NCBI GenBank assembly: GCA_027117675.1 | Contig: JAJAYM010000008.1 | Location: forward strand, 1-9,905 | Source: Actinomycetes bacterium | Lineage (GTDB): Bacteria > Actinomycetota > Actinomycetes > JAHEKZ01 | Reading direction: 5' to 3' | DNA: 9,905 bases | In this document: positions 1 through 7,912 of the stretch, one piece after another | Layout: each line of letters opens with the position of its first letter | Position numbering within the stretch: the stretch's first letter is position 1 | The notes under the pieces: model-generated | Seen by the model: the letters and a program-made list of their open reading frames with translations, nothing else | What the model was told of the DNA's origin: nothing | Database searches by the model: none | Position numbers and translations under genes: made by a program

Positions 1-316
1 AGCTAACACCCACCATCGGCGTCGGAAGGCTCCCGCATACTCACCCAGGGTGGCGCCCCCCTGCTGACCACTGACCTGTTCCACGATTGTCCCCTTGCCG
101 AGTTGGTACCGGAAGGTTACGGGGGCGACTAGGCGACTCGTAGCGAGCGGTGCGCGGATTCACCCAGGTGGTCGCTGCCGTGCCTACGCTGAGTAGTCGC
201 GAGCTCACGGTGAGCAGGATGGCATCGGCCGTTGGTTCCCTTTCTCCCCCCCGGCCTTGCCGTTGGCGGACGCCACGCTCTGTAATGGAGGCGGACGCTG
301 GCCGCATACGGGGGGA
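1..316. other. Non-coding upstream region, no gene recognised
   Basis: No reading frame on either strand gives a recognisable protein. The forward frames reaching the left edge stop at about positions 4, 65 and 72 and give no recognisable C-terminus. The stretch holds several short inverted repeats: CACCC-A-GGGTG near 42-52, CTAC-N5-GTAG at 184-196 and GCTCAC-G-GTGAGC at 203-215. It also has a run of seven C (246-252) and a run of six G (310-315). It probably contains the promoter and leader of the large secreted-protein gene. I could not find a convincing -35/-10 pair: TACGCT at 185-190 fits the loose actinobacterial TANNNT -10 pattern but lacks a well-spaced -35. The minus-strand open frames here have low-complexity Arg/Pro/Ala-rich translations typical of GC-rich shadows. 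Confidence 0.6.
203..215. promoter_or_regulatory. 13-nt perfect dyad, possible operator or leader hairpin
   Basis: GCTCAC and GTGAGC flank a single G, giving a perfect 6-1-6 inverted repeat about 100 bases before the start of the secreted-protein gene. It lies just downstream of a weak TANNNT candidate -10 (185-190), where a repressor site would often be placed. A dyad of this size can arise by chance in GC-rich DNA, so a regulatory role is inference only. Confidence 0.2.
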
Positions 317-3295
317 ATGGCAGTGGGCACTCGAGGACGTTGGCTGGCACTGGCGGTTACCACGGTCACGCTGGCCGGCGGCCTGCTGAACCCCGTTGGT
401 GTGGCGGGGGCGGCTCCGGCCGATGAGCAGTTGGCTAGTACGAACCCACAGAATGACACTCCTCGGGTACTGGACGGCCGGGTCCAGGCCATCACCCGCG
501 TTGGCGACACCGTGCTGGTGGGAGGCACCTTCACCCAGGTTCAGGAGGCTGCGCCGAACTCACCCGTTCTGCCCCGCAGCGGGCTCTTTGCCTTCGATGC
601 GAACACTGGCCTAGTCAGCACGTCGTTCAACCCCCAACTCCTGTCGAGCCCCGGTTCCACACCCGGTGTCGATGCCTTGGCCGTCACCGCCAGCGGACAG
701 GGCGTCTATGTCGGCGGAGACTTCCGCACCATCAACGGCAGCGGACCGGCTCGACTCCAGGCGATCAAGCTTGACGACGGCGCCAAACTGACCACGTTCG
801 CGAACAGCGCCTTCAATAGCCGCGTCTACGACCTCAAGCTGGCCGGTGACCGGCTGTATGTCGCTGGGTCCTTCACCTCGGTGGGGGGCACCACCCGGCG
901 AGGCCTCGCCACCCTTGACGCGTCCAGCGGCGCACTGACGACGGCGGTCAACCTGCCCGTCACTGGAACTGCCGCCGGGACGGGCGCGATGGCGGTGCGC
1001 AAGATCGAACTGACGCCGACCGGTGATCGCCTGGTCGCGATCGGAAACTTCAACGCCGTTGGCGGGACGGCGCGGATGCAGATCGCCATGCTGAACACAT
1101 CGGGACCTGTGGCCACGCTCGACCCCTGGAACACGTCCCGGTTCGGCGGAACGCAGTGCAGCGGCTACTTCGACAGCTACATGCGCGACGTTGACTTTGC
1201 ACCAGACGGTTCATTCTTCGTCGTCGTCACCACCGGTGGATGGGGCGACCAGCTGTACGACCCAGCCAGGGTCACCAAGCTTTGTGACAGCGCGTCCCGA
1301 TGGGAGACGTACCGGGCCGGTACCCAGAACCCAACGTGGTTGGAGCACACCGGGGGTGACACCTTCTGGTCGGTTGAGGTGACCGGCCCCGTCGCGTACG
1401 TCGGTGGCCACTTCAGGTGGATGAACAACTTGCTGACTAGGGACGGCGACTCCGCGGGTGCCGGTGCGGTGAGCCGTGATGGGCTCGCAGCCCTGGACAC
1501 GCGCAACGGGTTGCCCTTCTCGTGGAACCCGACGCGCACCCGTGGCGTGGGAGTCTTCGACTTCCTGGTCACCCAGAGCGGCCTGTGGGCTGGCTCGGAT
1601 ACCGCGGTGTGGGCCGGCGAACGGCGCGACCGGTTGGCCGCTTTCCCCTGGGCAGGTGGGTTGGCGCTGCCGAACGACCGGCTCGGCAGCCTCCCTGGCG
1701 ACGTCGTCCAGTTGGACGCCGACAGCGTGAGCGGCGTCGACGTGACGTCGCGCTACCTCACGGGGGCGATGAGTCCGGCGACCGTGGCGCTTGGTGCTAA
1801 TGGTGTTGACTGGTCGAAGTTGCGGGGCGCGTTCATGGTCAACAGCACCCTGTACACCGGCTGGAGCGACGGCACCTTCAAGCAGCAGTCGTTCGACGGC
1901 ACCACCTTTGGGCCGCTTACTGCCGTGCCCCTGGATGGCAACCCTTTTGGCAGCGAACTCTCCGACACCTCAGGGCGCATCACCAGCATGTTCTACGACC
2001 GACGCACCGGACGGCTCTATTACACGCGGGCTAACACCACCATGGGCAATGGTCAGAGCAACAACGACGGCGGACTGGTCTACCGCTACTTCACCCCTGA
2101 GTCAGGTGTCGTCGGGGCCGAGCGCTTCGACGGACTGAAGGCTGCGTCGCGGTCGGCGATGGACGCTGGCAACGTCCGGGGAACCTTCTTGGTGGGCGAC
2201 GTGCTTCACTTCGTGACGTCGGCGGGCGTACTACGCAGCGTGCCATTCTCCGACACTGGGTCCTTCGGCACATCGCTGGTCGTCAACAGCCAGATCAACT
2301 GGGCAGCCAAGGGACTCTTCTTGTCGACCCAGTCATCGATCCAGGCGCCGAACGCGGCACCGACAGCTGCATTCACCCAGAGCTGCGTCGGGCTCTCCTG
2401 CTCGTTCGACGGGTCCGGATCCAGCGACGGTGACGGCACCGTGGCGTCGTACTCGTGGAGCTTCGGTGACGGGTCGAGTGTGCAGGCTGGCGCGACACCC
2501 AACCACGTCTTCCCTGCGGGTGGCAGCTACCCGGTAACTCTCACCGTGACCGACAACGACGGGGCGCCGGACGACGTCACTGCCAACGTGATCGTCGCGC
2601 CCATCCCTAGCACGGTGGCCTTCGAGGCCGCCGCCAAGTACGAGGGCAAGCAGTTTCGCGTTCACGAGTGGCAGCTTCCGGGGTCGGTCGAGGACGGCGA
2701 CATGATCGTCATGGCCGTATCGGGCCACCGCGCGGCCGATCCTGGGGCGATCCTCGATGCTGACCAACTCCCGTTGTCTGGGTGGACCGAGGTCGCGCAA
2801 GTGTCCGACACTGACAACCCGACCGTCATTTTCACCAAGTCGGCCACAGCAGCCGACGCCGGCCGAACGGTTTCGGTGGAGTGGCGCGATGGGGGCGGGG
2901 TCCCGATTTCGGTGCGCACCATGGTCAGTATGGGCGTCTACTCAGGTGTCTCAGCTGTCGCGCCGGTGCAGTCGGGGACTGAGGGCTCGACGACCAACGT
3001 CTTCGCGCACACCAGTCCGAGCGTCGTCGTTCCCGCCGACGGCGACTGGGTGGTGTCGTACTGGTCGGATCTGTCGGGATCGACGACCTCCTGGGCGCCT
3101 CCCGGTGGGCAGGTCGAACGAGTGGACGGTACGTCGTTCGTCGACCCGGCTACGCCGACGACGGTCCGCGTCTCCGGGTTGCTGACCGACGACGGAGTGC
3201 CGACGCTGGCTGGCCCGCGTCCAGGGCTGACCGCCACGGCGTCCGGCAAATCGACGTCGGCCACCATGGCGTCGATCGTTTTGCAGTCGCAGTAA
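317..3295 (+). CDS. Secreted propeller-repeat protein with PKD domain
   Basis: Predicted exported protein of about 992 residues. The N-terminus has a short basic region (TRGRW), a hydrophobic core and an Ala-rich likely signal-peptidase I site (near AGAAPA-DEQ), with no lipobox. Residues about 50-455 carry repeated strands of the type VGG-T/D-F-T..GG..R..LA.LD (near residues 60, 130, 180, 240 and 360), resembling the delta-60/DUF5122 propeller-like repeats of bacterial surface proteins. A PKD domain follows at about 677-765, with the hallmark WSFGDG, a F-x-AGGSYPVTLTVTDN strand and a probable disulfide (SCVGLSC). The last ~225 residues form an unassigned beta-rich domain with GWTEV and DGDMIV segments. 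No sortase motif or C-terminal membrane anchor is present, so it is released or held non-covalently. No catalytic site was recognised; PKD domains commonly mediate protein or carbohydrate contacts. Start: ATG 317 is chosen, but GTG 323 lies 7 nt after the G-run 310-315 and is an equally good candidate. The TTG at 257 would add non-signal-like sequence. The glycosyltransferase gene follows after 10 nt. Confidence 0.8.
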   Translation: MAVGTRGRWLALAVTTVTLAGGLLNPVGVAGAAPADEQLASTNPQNDTPRVLDGRVQAITRVGDTVLVGGTFTQVQEAAPNSPVLPRSGLFAFDANTGLVSTSFNPQLLSSPGSTPGVDALAVTASGQGVYVGGDFRTINGSGPARLQAIKLDDGAKLTTFANSAFNSRVYDLKLAGDRLYVAGSFTSVGGTTRRGLATLDASSGALTTAVNLPVTGTAAGTGAMAVRKIELTPTGDRLVAIGNFNAVGGTARMQIAMLNTSGPVATLDPWNTSRFGGTQCSGYFDSYMRDVDFAPDGSFFVVVTTGGWGDQLYDPARVTKLCDSASRWETYRAGTQNPTWLEHTGGDTFWSVEVTGPVAYVGGHFRWMNNLLTRDGDSAGAGAVSRDGLAALDTRNGLPFSWNPTRTRGVGVFDFLVTQSGLWAGSDTAVWAGERRDRLAAFPWAGGLALPNDRLGSLPGDVVQLDADSVSGVDVTSRYLTGAMSPATVALGANGVDWSKLRGAFMVNSTLYTGWSDGTFKQQSFDGTTFGPLTAVPLDGNPFGSELSDTSGRITSMFYDRRTGRLYYTRANTTMGNGQSNNDGGLVYRYFTPESGVVGAERFDGLKAASRSAMDAGNVRGTFLVGDVLHFVTSAGVLRSVPFSDTGSFGTSLVVNSQINWAAKGLFLSTQSSIQAPNAAPTAAFTQSCVGLSCSFDGSGSSDGDGTVASYSWSFGDGSSVQAGATPNHVFPAGGSYPVTLTVTDNDGAPDDVTANVIVAPIPSTVAFEAAAKYEGKQFRVHEWQLPGSVEDGDMIVMAVSGHRAADPGAILDADQLPLSGWTEVAQVSDTDNPTVIFTKSATAADAGRTVSVEWRDGGGVPISVRTMVSMGVYSGVSAVAPVQSGTEGSTTNVFAHTSPSVVVPADGDWVVSYWSDLSGSTTSWAPPGGQVERVDGTSFVDPATPTTVRVSGLLTDDGVPTLAGPRPGLTATASGKSTSATMASIVLQSQ

Positions 3296-3305
3296 GGGGT
3301 CTGTC

Positions 3306-4274
3306 GTGACCTTCGTCTACCACGTCGAGACGCACTGCAACCCTCGACAGATCGAGAATCTGGTACGCACCATCGTCCGGGCAGCGCCAGATGCTGTGGT
3401 CGTCGTCGATCACGACCGGGCCTTCGAGTCACCAGACCCGGGGCTTCTTGCTCGCTTGGGGGCCGAGCTTCGGCTGTCAGACGGTGGCTATGGAGACATG
3501 ACGCACGTCGATAGGTGGCTCTCCACTGCGCGTTGGCTGAGGTCCGAAGGCATCGACTTCAGTTACCTCACCAACCTCAGCGGGCAGGACTACCCGATTC
3601 GACCCGTCGCTCAGATCCACGCTGATGTCGCGGTGTCAGGGGTCGATGCCTTCATTCAGACGTTCTCGGTGCTCGACGCGACCGAGACCACCTGGGGAGT
3701 GGCACGTGGCCGGACGCGCTATGAGTTTGGGTATCAGCGCGTAGGGCAGCTCAAGTCCTGGCAGCAGTTGGCTATTCGCCCTGTGCAGGTCGTCAACACC
3801 GTCCAGCCATGGGTGCGCCTCACCACCTCGACCGGGCTGCAGCTGGGTCGACGCGCGGAGGCGCCCTGGGGGGAGGGTCTGGTACTGCGTGGTGGCTCAC
3901 TTTTCTGCACGCTCTCGCAGCGGGCAGTCCAGGCGGTGTTGCAGTTCGCGAGCGAGCGGCCTGACGTTGCTGAGTTCCTGTCCAGCTGCGTCTCCCCAGA
4001 GGAGGTCTACCTCCAGACCGCACTCGGTTGGGCGGTGGCCAACGACGAGCAGTCTCTCGACCTGGTGATCGAAAACGACTGTCGTCGTTATTTTGACTTC
4101 TCTGAGAGTGCCTTCAATCATCCCCGCACGTTCACCAGGACCGATCTGCCGGCGGTGTTCGCCAGCGGTGCTGACTTCGCCCGCAAGTTCGACGAGGCGC
4201 GTCACCCGGGCGTGCTGGCACTCGTCGACACTCGCCTCGAGCAGCCGTCCGATGCGGTACCGATTGCCGGCTAG
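3306..4274 (+). CDS. Core-2/I-branching (GT14-like) glycosyltransferase
   Basis: A 322-residue protein resembling the Core-2/I-branching beta-1,6-N-acetylglucosaminyltransferase family (CAZy GT14), which transfers a sugar from a UDP-sugar to a glycan or other acceptor. The N-terminus reads FVYHVETHCNP, like the first strand and conserved His of the family. The hallmark (L)SGQDYPI lies at residues 91-98. The acidic motif SPEEVYLQT lies at 230-238; its second Glu (233) aligns with the catalytic base position of the animal enzymes (SPDE motif). No signal peptide or membrane segment is visible, unlike the Golgi type II eukaryotic members, so it probably acts in the cytoplasm. The GTG start is preceded at 6 nt by AAGGGG (3294-3299), which overlaps the stop of the upstream gene, so the two are likely co-transcribed and perhaps translationally coupled. 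Donor and acceptor cannot be told from sequence. It may modify a surface polysaccharide or the neighbouring exported protein; that is inference. Confidence 0.82.
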   Translation: MTFVYHVETHCNPRQIENLVRTIVRAAPDAVVVVDHDRAFESPDPGLLARLGAELRLSDGGYGDMTHVDRWLSTARWLRSEGIDFSYLTNLSGQDYPIRPVAQIHADVAVSGVDAFIQTFSVLDATETTWGVARGRTRYEFGYQRVGQLKSWQQLAIRPVQVVNTVQPWVRLTTSTGLQLGRRAEAPWGEGLVLRGGSLFCTLSQRAVQAVLQFASERPDVAEFLSSCVSPEEVYLQTALGWAVANDEQSLDLVIENDCRRYFDFSESAFNHPRTFTRTDLPAVFASGADFARKFDEARHPGVLALVDTRLEQPSDAVPIAG

Positions 4275-4296
4275 CTGGACTGGCTCCGGCCGCTAC

Positions 4297-4302
4297 TAGT
4301 CT
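4297..4302 (+). promoter_or_regulatory. Possible -10 element upstream of mfd
   Basis: TAGTCT, within TAGTCTGG (4297-4304), fits the TANNNT -10 pattern of actinobacterial housekeeping promoters and lies about 50 nt before the chosen mfd start. The same eight bases occur upstream of eno (9571-9578). No good TTGAC-like -35 is found at 16-18 nt. A CCCGG...CCGGG potential stem (4309-4313 with 4325-4329) follows in the leader; without a T-run it is not a standard terminator. Confidence 0.3.
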
Positions 4303-4343
4303 GGAGTCCCCGGCGCTCTCGGCTCCGGGCTGCTGACGTGCGT

Positions 4344-4349
4344 GGAGGG
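4344..4349 (+). promoter_or_regulatory. Ribosome binding site deciding the mfd start
   Basis: GGAGGG ends 3 nt before ATG 4353 (4 nt if only GGAGG pairs). Spacing is short, but it is the only strong Shine-Dalgarno match. The in-frame GTG at 4338 has no purine-rich site upstream and would place this GGAGGG inside the coding region, so ATG 4353 is preferred. Confidence 0.55.
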
Positions 4350-4352
4350 TCG

Positions 4353-7300
4353 ATGTCGCTGGCTGGGCTGATCTCTCTGGTCGCCGCTGACGTCTCGGTC
4401 GCGCAAGCATTGCGCGCAGACGGTGACGACACCCTCGTCCTGCCCCGAGCGGCAACGGCTCCGACGATTGCGGCGCTGGCCTCTGGTGCCGCCGCTCACC
4501 GGCGACCCGTTCTGGCTGTTACCGCCACGACCCGCGAAGCCGATGACCTCGTCGCTGCCCTCGGTTCGTTGGTCGACCCGGCGACCGTCGCTGACTTCCC
4601 GTCCTGGGAGACGCTGCCGCACGAGCGTCTGTCGCCGCGCACCGACACCGTTGGGCGTCGCATCGCCGTGCTGCGGCGTCTGGCGCATCCCGACCGTGAC
4701 GACTCCGGCGCTGGTGCCCTGTCGGTCATTGTTGCTCCAGTGCGTGCCCTCCTGCAGCCCTTCGTGGTTGGTCTTGGCGACATCGAGCCGGTGCGCTTGC
4801 AAGTGGGCGCCGAAATCGATGTGGCACGGACCGTCGAGCAGTTGGTCGAAGGGGGATACCTGCGAGTCGACATCGTCGAGCGCCGGGGTGAGTTCGCCGT
4901 CCGAGGTGGAATCATCGACATCTTTCCCGCCGTCGAGGAGCACCCGCTCAGGGTCGAGCTCTGGGGCGACACCATTGAAGAGGTGCGCTGGTTCAAGGCA
5001 GCTGACCAGCGAAGCCTGGAAGTCGCCCCGCACGGTGTCTGGGCGCCGCCTACCCGCGAACTTCCGCTGACAGCTCAGGTCCGAGCACGTGCTGCGGCTC
5101 TGCTTCCGCAGCACCCTGGGCTGGCCGACGTGCTGAGTCAGCTCGCTGAGGGCATGGCTGTCAAGGGGATGGAATCTCTATCACCAGTCCTGACGGATGG
5201 GATGCAGCTACTCGTCGACGTCGTTCCGCCCGACACTGTCGTCGCGGTGATCGACCCACAGCGAGTCAGTGCGCGGAGTGTGGAGCTTCACCGGACCAGT
5301 GCTGAGTTTCTCGCGGCGTCATGGGCCAACGCCGCCGCGGGCAACGTCACCCCGATTGATCTGGGGGCAGCCTCGTACCGTGAGTTGGATGATGTCGAGT
5401 CGGCTGCGCGTCGCCGGCAGTTGCGCTGGTTCGGCGTCGGGTCGTTTGGGTCTTTGGATGAGGACGCCGTCCGCTCGACGCTGCGCCCGTCGGAGGAGTA
5501 CCACGGGGACACCGCGCGTGCCTTGTCAGCCATTGCCGCCGCAGCCAAAGACGCCTGGCGCGTCATCGTGGTGACGGCAGGACACGGGCCAGCTGAACGC
5601 TTCGCCGAGTGGCTTCGTGAGGAGGATGTTGCCGCCGACGTCGTCGCCGAGGTCGACCTTGATCGACCGCCGTCAGTGGTGCAGCTGACCACAGGAGTGA
5701 TGGAGCATGGGCTGGTCAGCGACGAGCTGAGGCTCTTGGTGCTGACCGAGACCGATCTCGTCGGGCAACGATCATCGACCAAGGACATGCGACGCATGCC
5801 CTCGCGGCGTCGGGCAACGGTCGATCCGCTGCAACTTGCTGCGGGTGACTTCATCGTCCACGAGCAGCACGGCGTCGGTCGGTATGTGGAGATGACCAGT
5901 CGTGAGGTACAGGGGGCCACCCGCGAGTACGTCGTCATCGAGTACGCGCCGGCGCGTAAGGGCCAACCGGCTGACCGGCTCTTCGTTCCCACAGACCAGC
6001 TCGATCTGGTCACCCGCTACGTGGGTGGAGAGGCACCTTCGCTGCACCGCCTCGGCGGCGCCGACTGGGCCAAGACCAAGGGGAGGGCTCGCAAGGCGGT
6101 CAAGCAGATCGCAGCGGAGCTCGTCCGGCTTTACTCGGCGCGGCAATCGGCACCTGGGCATGCCTTTGGGCCTGATACCCCGTGGCAGCGTGAGCTAGAG
6201 GACGCATTCCCCTACGTGGAGACAGCTGACCAGATGGCCTGCATCGACGAGGTCAAGCACGACATGGAGCAGCCGGTTCCGATGGACCGGCTGGTCTGCG
6301 GAGATGTCGGGTACGGCAAGACTGAGATCGCCGTTCGTGCTGCCTTCAAGGCCGTTCAGGAAGGCAAGCAGGTCGCCGTCCTGGTGCCGACCACGTTGTT
6401 GGTGCAGCAGCACACGAACACATTCATCGAGCGCTTTGGTGCGTTTCCGGTCATCGTGCGGGCCCTCTCTCGCTTCCAGTCCGATCGCGAGGCAGCGGTC
6501 GTACTCGAAGGACTGGCTGACGGGAGCGTCGACGTGGTGATCGGAACCCATCGACTGCTCCAGGCGACGGCCAGGTTCAAAAACCTCGGTCTCGTCATCG
6601 TCGACGAGGAACAGCGCTTTGGCGTCGAACACAAGGAACACCTGAAGGCGCTGCGAACTCACGTCGATGTCCTCACTCTCTCTGCTACCCCGATCCCGCG
6701 CACACTGGAGATGGCGCTGGGAGGAATCCGCGAGATGTCGACGATCCTCACCCCTCCCGAGGAGAGGCAACCGGTGCTCACTTTCGTCGGTGTCTACGAC
6801 GAGAAGCAGATCGTCGCCGCTGTTCGCCGCGAGCTGCTTCGTGAGGGCCAGGTCTTTTACATCCACAACCGGGTGGAGTCGATCGACCGAGCTGCCGCGC
6901 GGATCCGCGACCTCGTCCCCGAGGCCAGGGTCGAGGTCGCCCACGGACAGATGGGCGAAGACGCACTCGAACACATCATCGTCGACTTCTGGGAGAAGCG
7001 CTTCGACGTTTTGGTGTGTACGACCATCGTTGAGTCGGGGCTCGACATCAGCAACGCGAACACGCTCATCGTCGAGCGCGGCGACATGTTAGGGCTGGCG
7101 CAACTGCATCAGCTGCGTGGACGGGTCGGGCGGGGACGCGACCGTGGCTATTCGTACTTCCTCTACCCGCAGGAGAAACCACTCACCGAAGCAGCGCACG
7201 ATCGGCTGGCCACGATTGCCCAGCACACCGACCTCGGGTCCGGTATGGCGGTAGCGATGAAAGACCTGGAGATTCGTGGCGCCGGCAACGTGCTCGGCGG

Positions 7301-7877
7301 TGAACAGAGCGGTCACATCGAGGGCGTCGGGTTCGACTTGTACCTGCGGCTGGTCGGCGAGGCGGTAGCGGGGCTCAAGGGGGAGGCTGACGGTGAGACG
7401 TCCGAACTGGCGGAGACGAGGGTGGAGCTCCCGGTGGATGCGCACATCCCGCACTCCTGGGTGCCGTCCGAGCGGGTGCGCTTGCAGGCTTACCAGCGGA
7501 TCGCAGATGCCCATGATGAGGCGTCGCTCGCCGAGGGGCGGGCCGAGCTGATCGACCGTTTCGGCACCCTGCCCGAGCCGGGCGAGCGGCTCTTTGAGGT
7601 CGCCACGCTCCGGGCGCTGGTCCGCGCCGCTGGGCTCGCTGAGGTCGTAGCGCAGGGTGCGAAGATCCGCTTCTTCCCCGTTGAGCTTCCGGAGTCAGCG
7701 ACGATGCGCCTCACCCGCCTCTACCCGGGCACGATCATCAAGCCCGCGGTCCGTACCATCCTGGTGCCGAGACCTTCCACCGCGCGGGTGGGTGGCGAGC
7801 CCTTGCGGGACGCTGCGCTCCTTCGGTGGGCCACCGACCTGATCGGGGTCGTCCTGGTCGGTGAGCAGGCAGCGTGA
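4353..7877 (+). CDS. mfd: Transcription-repair coupling factor Mfd
   Basis: An ATP-dependent DNA translocase of 1174 residues, normal for the family. It recognises RNA polymerase stalled at a lesion, pushes it off and recruits UvrA to start nucleotide excision repair. The N-terminal UvrB-homology region is visible, with FPSWETLPHERLSP near residues 85-98 and GGIIDIFP near 185. The RNA-polymerase-interacting domain begins near 494 (GDFIVHEQHGVGRY) and is followed by the linker around GGADWAKTKGRARK near 567. The motor has Walker A GDVGYGKTE near 650, the DEEQ box in VIVDEEQRFGVEHKE near 750, the SATPIPRTLEM motif near 776 and motifs V/VI (ESGLDISNAN ... QLRGRVGRGR) at about 890-925, then the RecG-like translocation segment (KDLEIRGAGNVLGGEQSG). 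The C-terminal regulatory domain (about 1020-1174) is intact. No frameshift or missing motor residue is seen. Start ATG 4353 is chosen from its Shine-Dalgarno match; GTG 4338 would add five residues. A small lipoprotein gene follows after 35 nt. Confidence 0.97.
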   Translation: MSLAGLISLVAADVSVAQALRADGDDTLVLPRAATAPTIAALASGAAAHRRPVLAVTATTREADDLVAALGSLVDPATVADFPSWETLPHERLSPRTDTVGRRIAVLRRLAHPDRDDSGAGALSVIVAPVRALLQPFVVGLGDIEPVRLQVGAEIDVARTVEQLVEGGYLRVDIVERRGEFAVRGGIIDIFPAVEEHPLRVELWGDTIEEVRWFKAADQRSLEVAPHGVWAPPTRELPLTAQVRARAAALLPQHPGLADVLSQLAEGMAVKGMESLSPVLTDGMQLLVDVVPPDTVVAVIDPQRVSARSVELHRTSAEFLAASWANAAAGNVTPIDLGAASYRELDDVESAARRRQLRWFGVGSFGSLDEDAVRSTLRPSEEYHGDTARALSAIAAAAKDAWRVIVVTAGHGPAERFAEWLREEDVAADVVAEVDLDRPPSVVQLTTGVMEHGLVSDELRLLVLTETDLVGQRSSTKDMRRMPSRRRATVDPLQLAAGDFIVHEQHGVGRYVEMTSREVQGATREYVVIEYAPARKGQPADRLFVPTDQLDLVTRYVGGEAPSLHRLGGADWAKTKGRARKAVKQIAAELVRLYSARQSAPGHAFGPDTPWQRELEDAFPYVETADQMACIDEVKHDMEQPVPMDRLVCGDVGYGKTEIAVRAAFKAVQEGKQVAVLVPTTLLVQQHTNTFIERFGAFPVIVRALSRFQSDREAAVVLEGLADGSVDVVIGTHRLLQATARFKNLGLVIVDEEQRFGVEHKEHLKALRTHVDVLTLSATPIPRTLEMALGGIREMSTILTPPEERQPVLTFVGVYDEKQIVAAVRRELLREGQVFYIHNRVESIDRAAARIRDLVPEARVEVAHGQMGEDALEHIIVDFWEKRFDVLVCTTIVESGLDISNANTLIVERGDMLGLAQLHQLRGRVGRGRDRGYSYFLYPQEKPLTEAAHDRLATIAQHTDLGSGMAVAMKDLEIRGAGNVLGGEQSGHIEGVGFDLYLRLVGEAVAGLKGEADGETSELAETRVELPVDAHIPHSWVPSERVRLQAYQRIADAHDEASLAEGRAELIDRFGTLPEPGERLFEVATLRALVRAAGLAEVVAQGAKIRFFPVELPESATMRLTRLYPGTIIKPAVRTILVPRPSTARVGGEPLRDAALLRWATDLIGVVLVGEQAA

Positions 7878-7912
7878 ACCGGTGATGTCCGACAAAGAGA
7901 ACGGTGAGGCCG

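Noticed and set aside
41..171. Near-repeat TCACCCAGGGTGG (41-53) and TCACCCAGGTGG (160-171)
   Set aside because: Only two imperfect copies. Similar TTCACCCAG strings occur in coding sequence (about 530 and 2372) where they simply encode Phe-Thr-Gln, so chance is sufficient.
310..315. Six-G tract before the secreted-protein start as a phase-variable switch
   Set aside because: Six bases is short for slipped-strand variation, and the run is more simply the ribosome site for GTG 323 (7 nt spacing).
41..350. Short open frames on both strands in the left spacer
   Set aside because: Translations are Arg/Pro/Ala-rich without motifs, and starts lack ribosome sites. The region reads better as promoter and leader.
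4303..4329. Hairpin between the glycosyltransferase and mfd as a terminator
   Set aside because: The stem is only about 5 bp (CCCGG/CCGGG) with a 11-nt loop and no T-run, so it is not a convincing intrinsic terminator.
4296..5114. Long minus-strand open frame (272 codons) opposite mfd
   Set aside because: It lies fully antisense to the conserved N-terminal UvrB-like region of Mfd, its translation is low-complexity Arg/Ser/Gly-rich without any recognisable motif, and GC-rich coding DNA often leaves such open antisense frames.
6195..6974. Minus-strand open frame (259 codons) opposite the Mfd motor domain
   Set aside because: It mirrors the highly conserved helicase motifs codon by codon, which explains the absence of stops. 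No family resemblance and no ribosome site support it.
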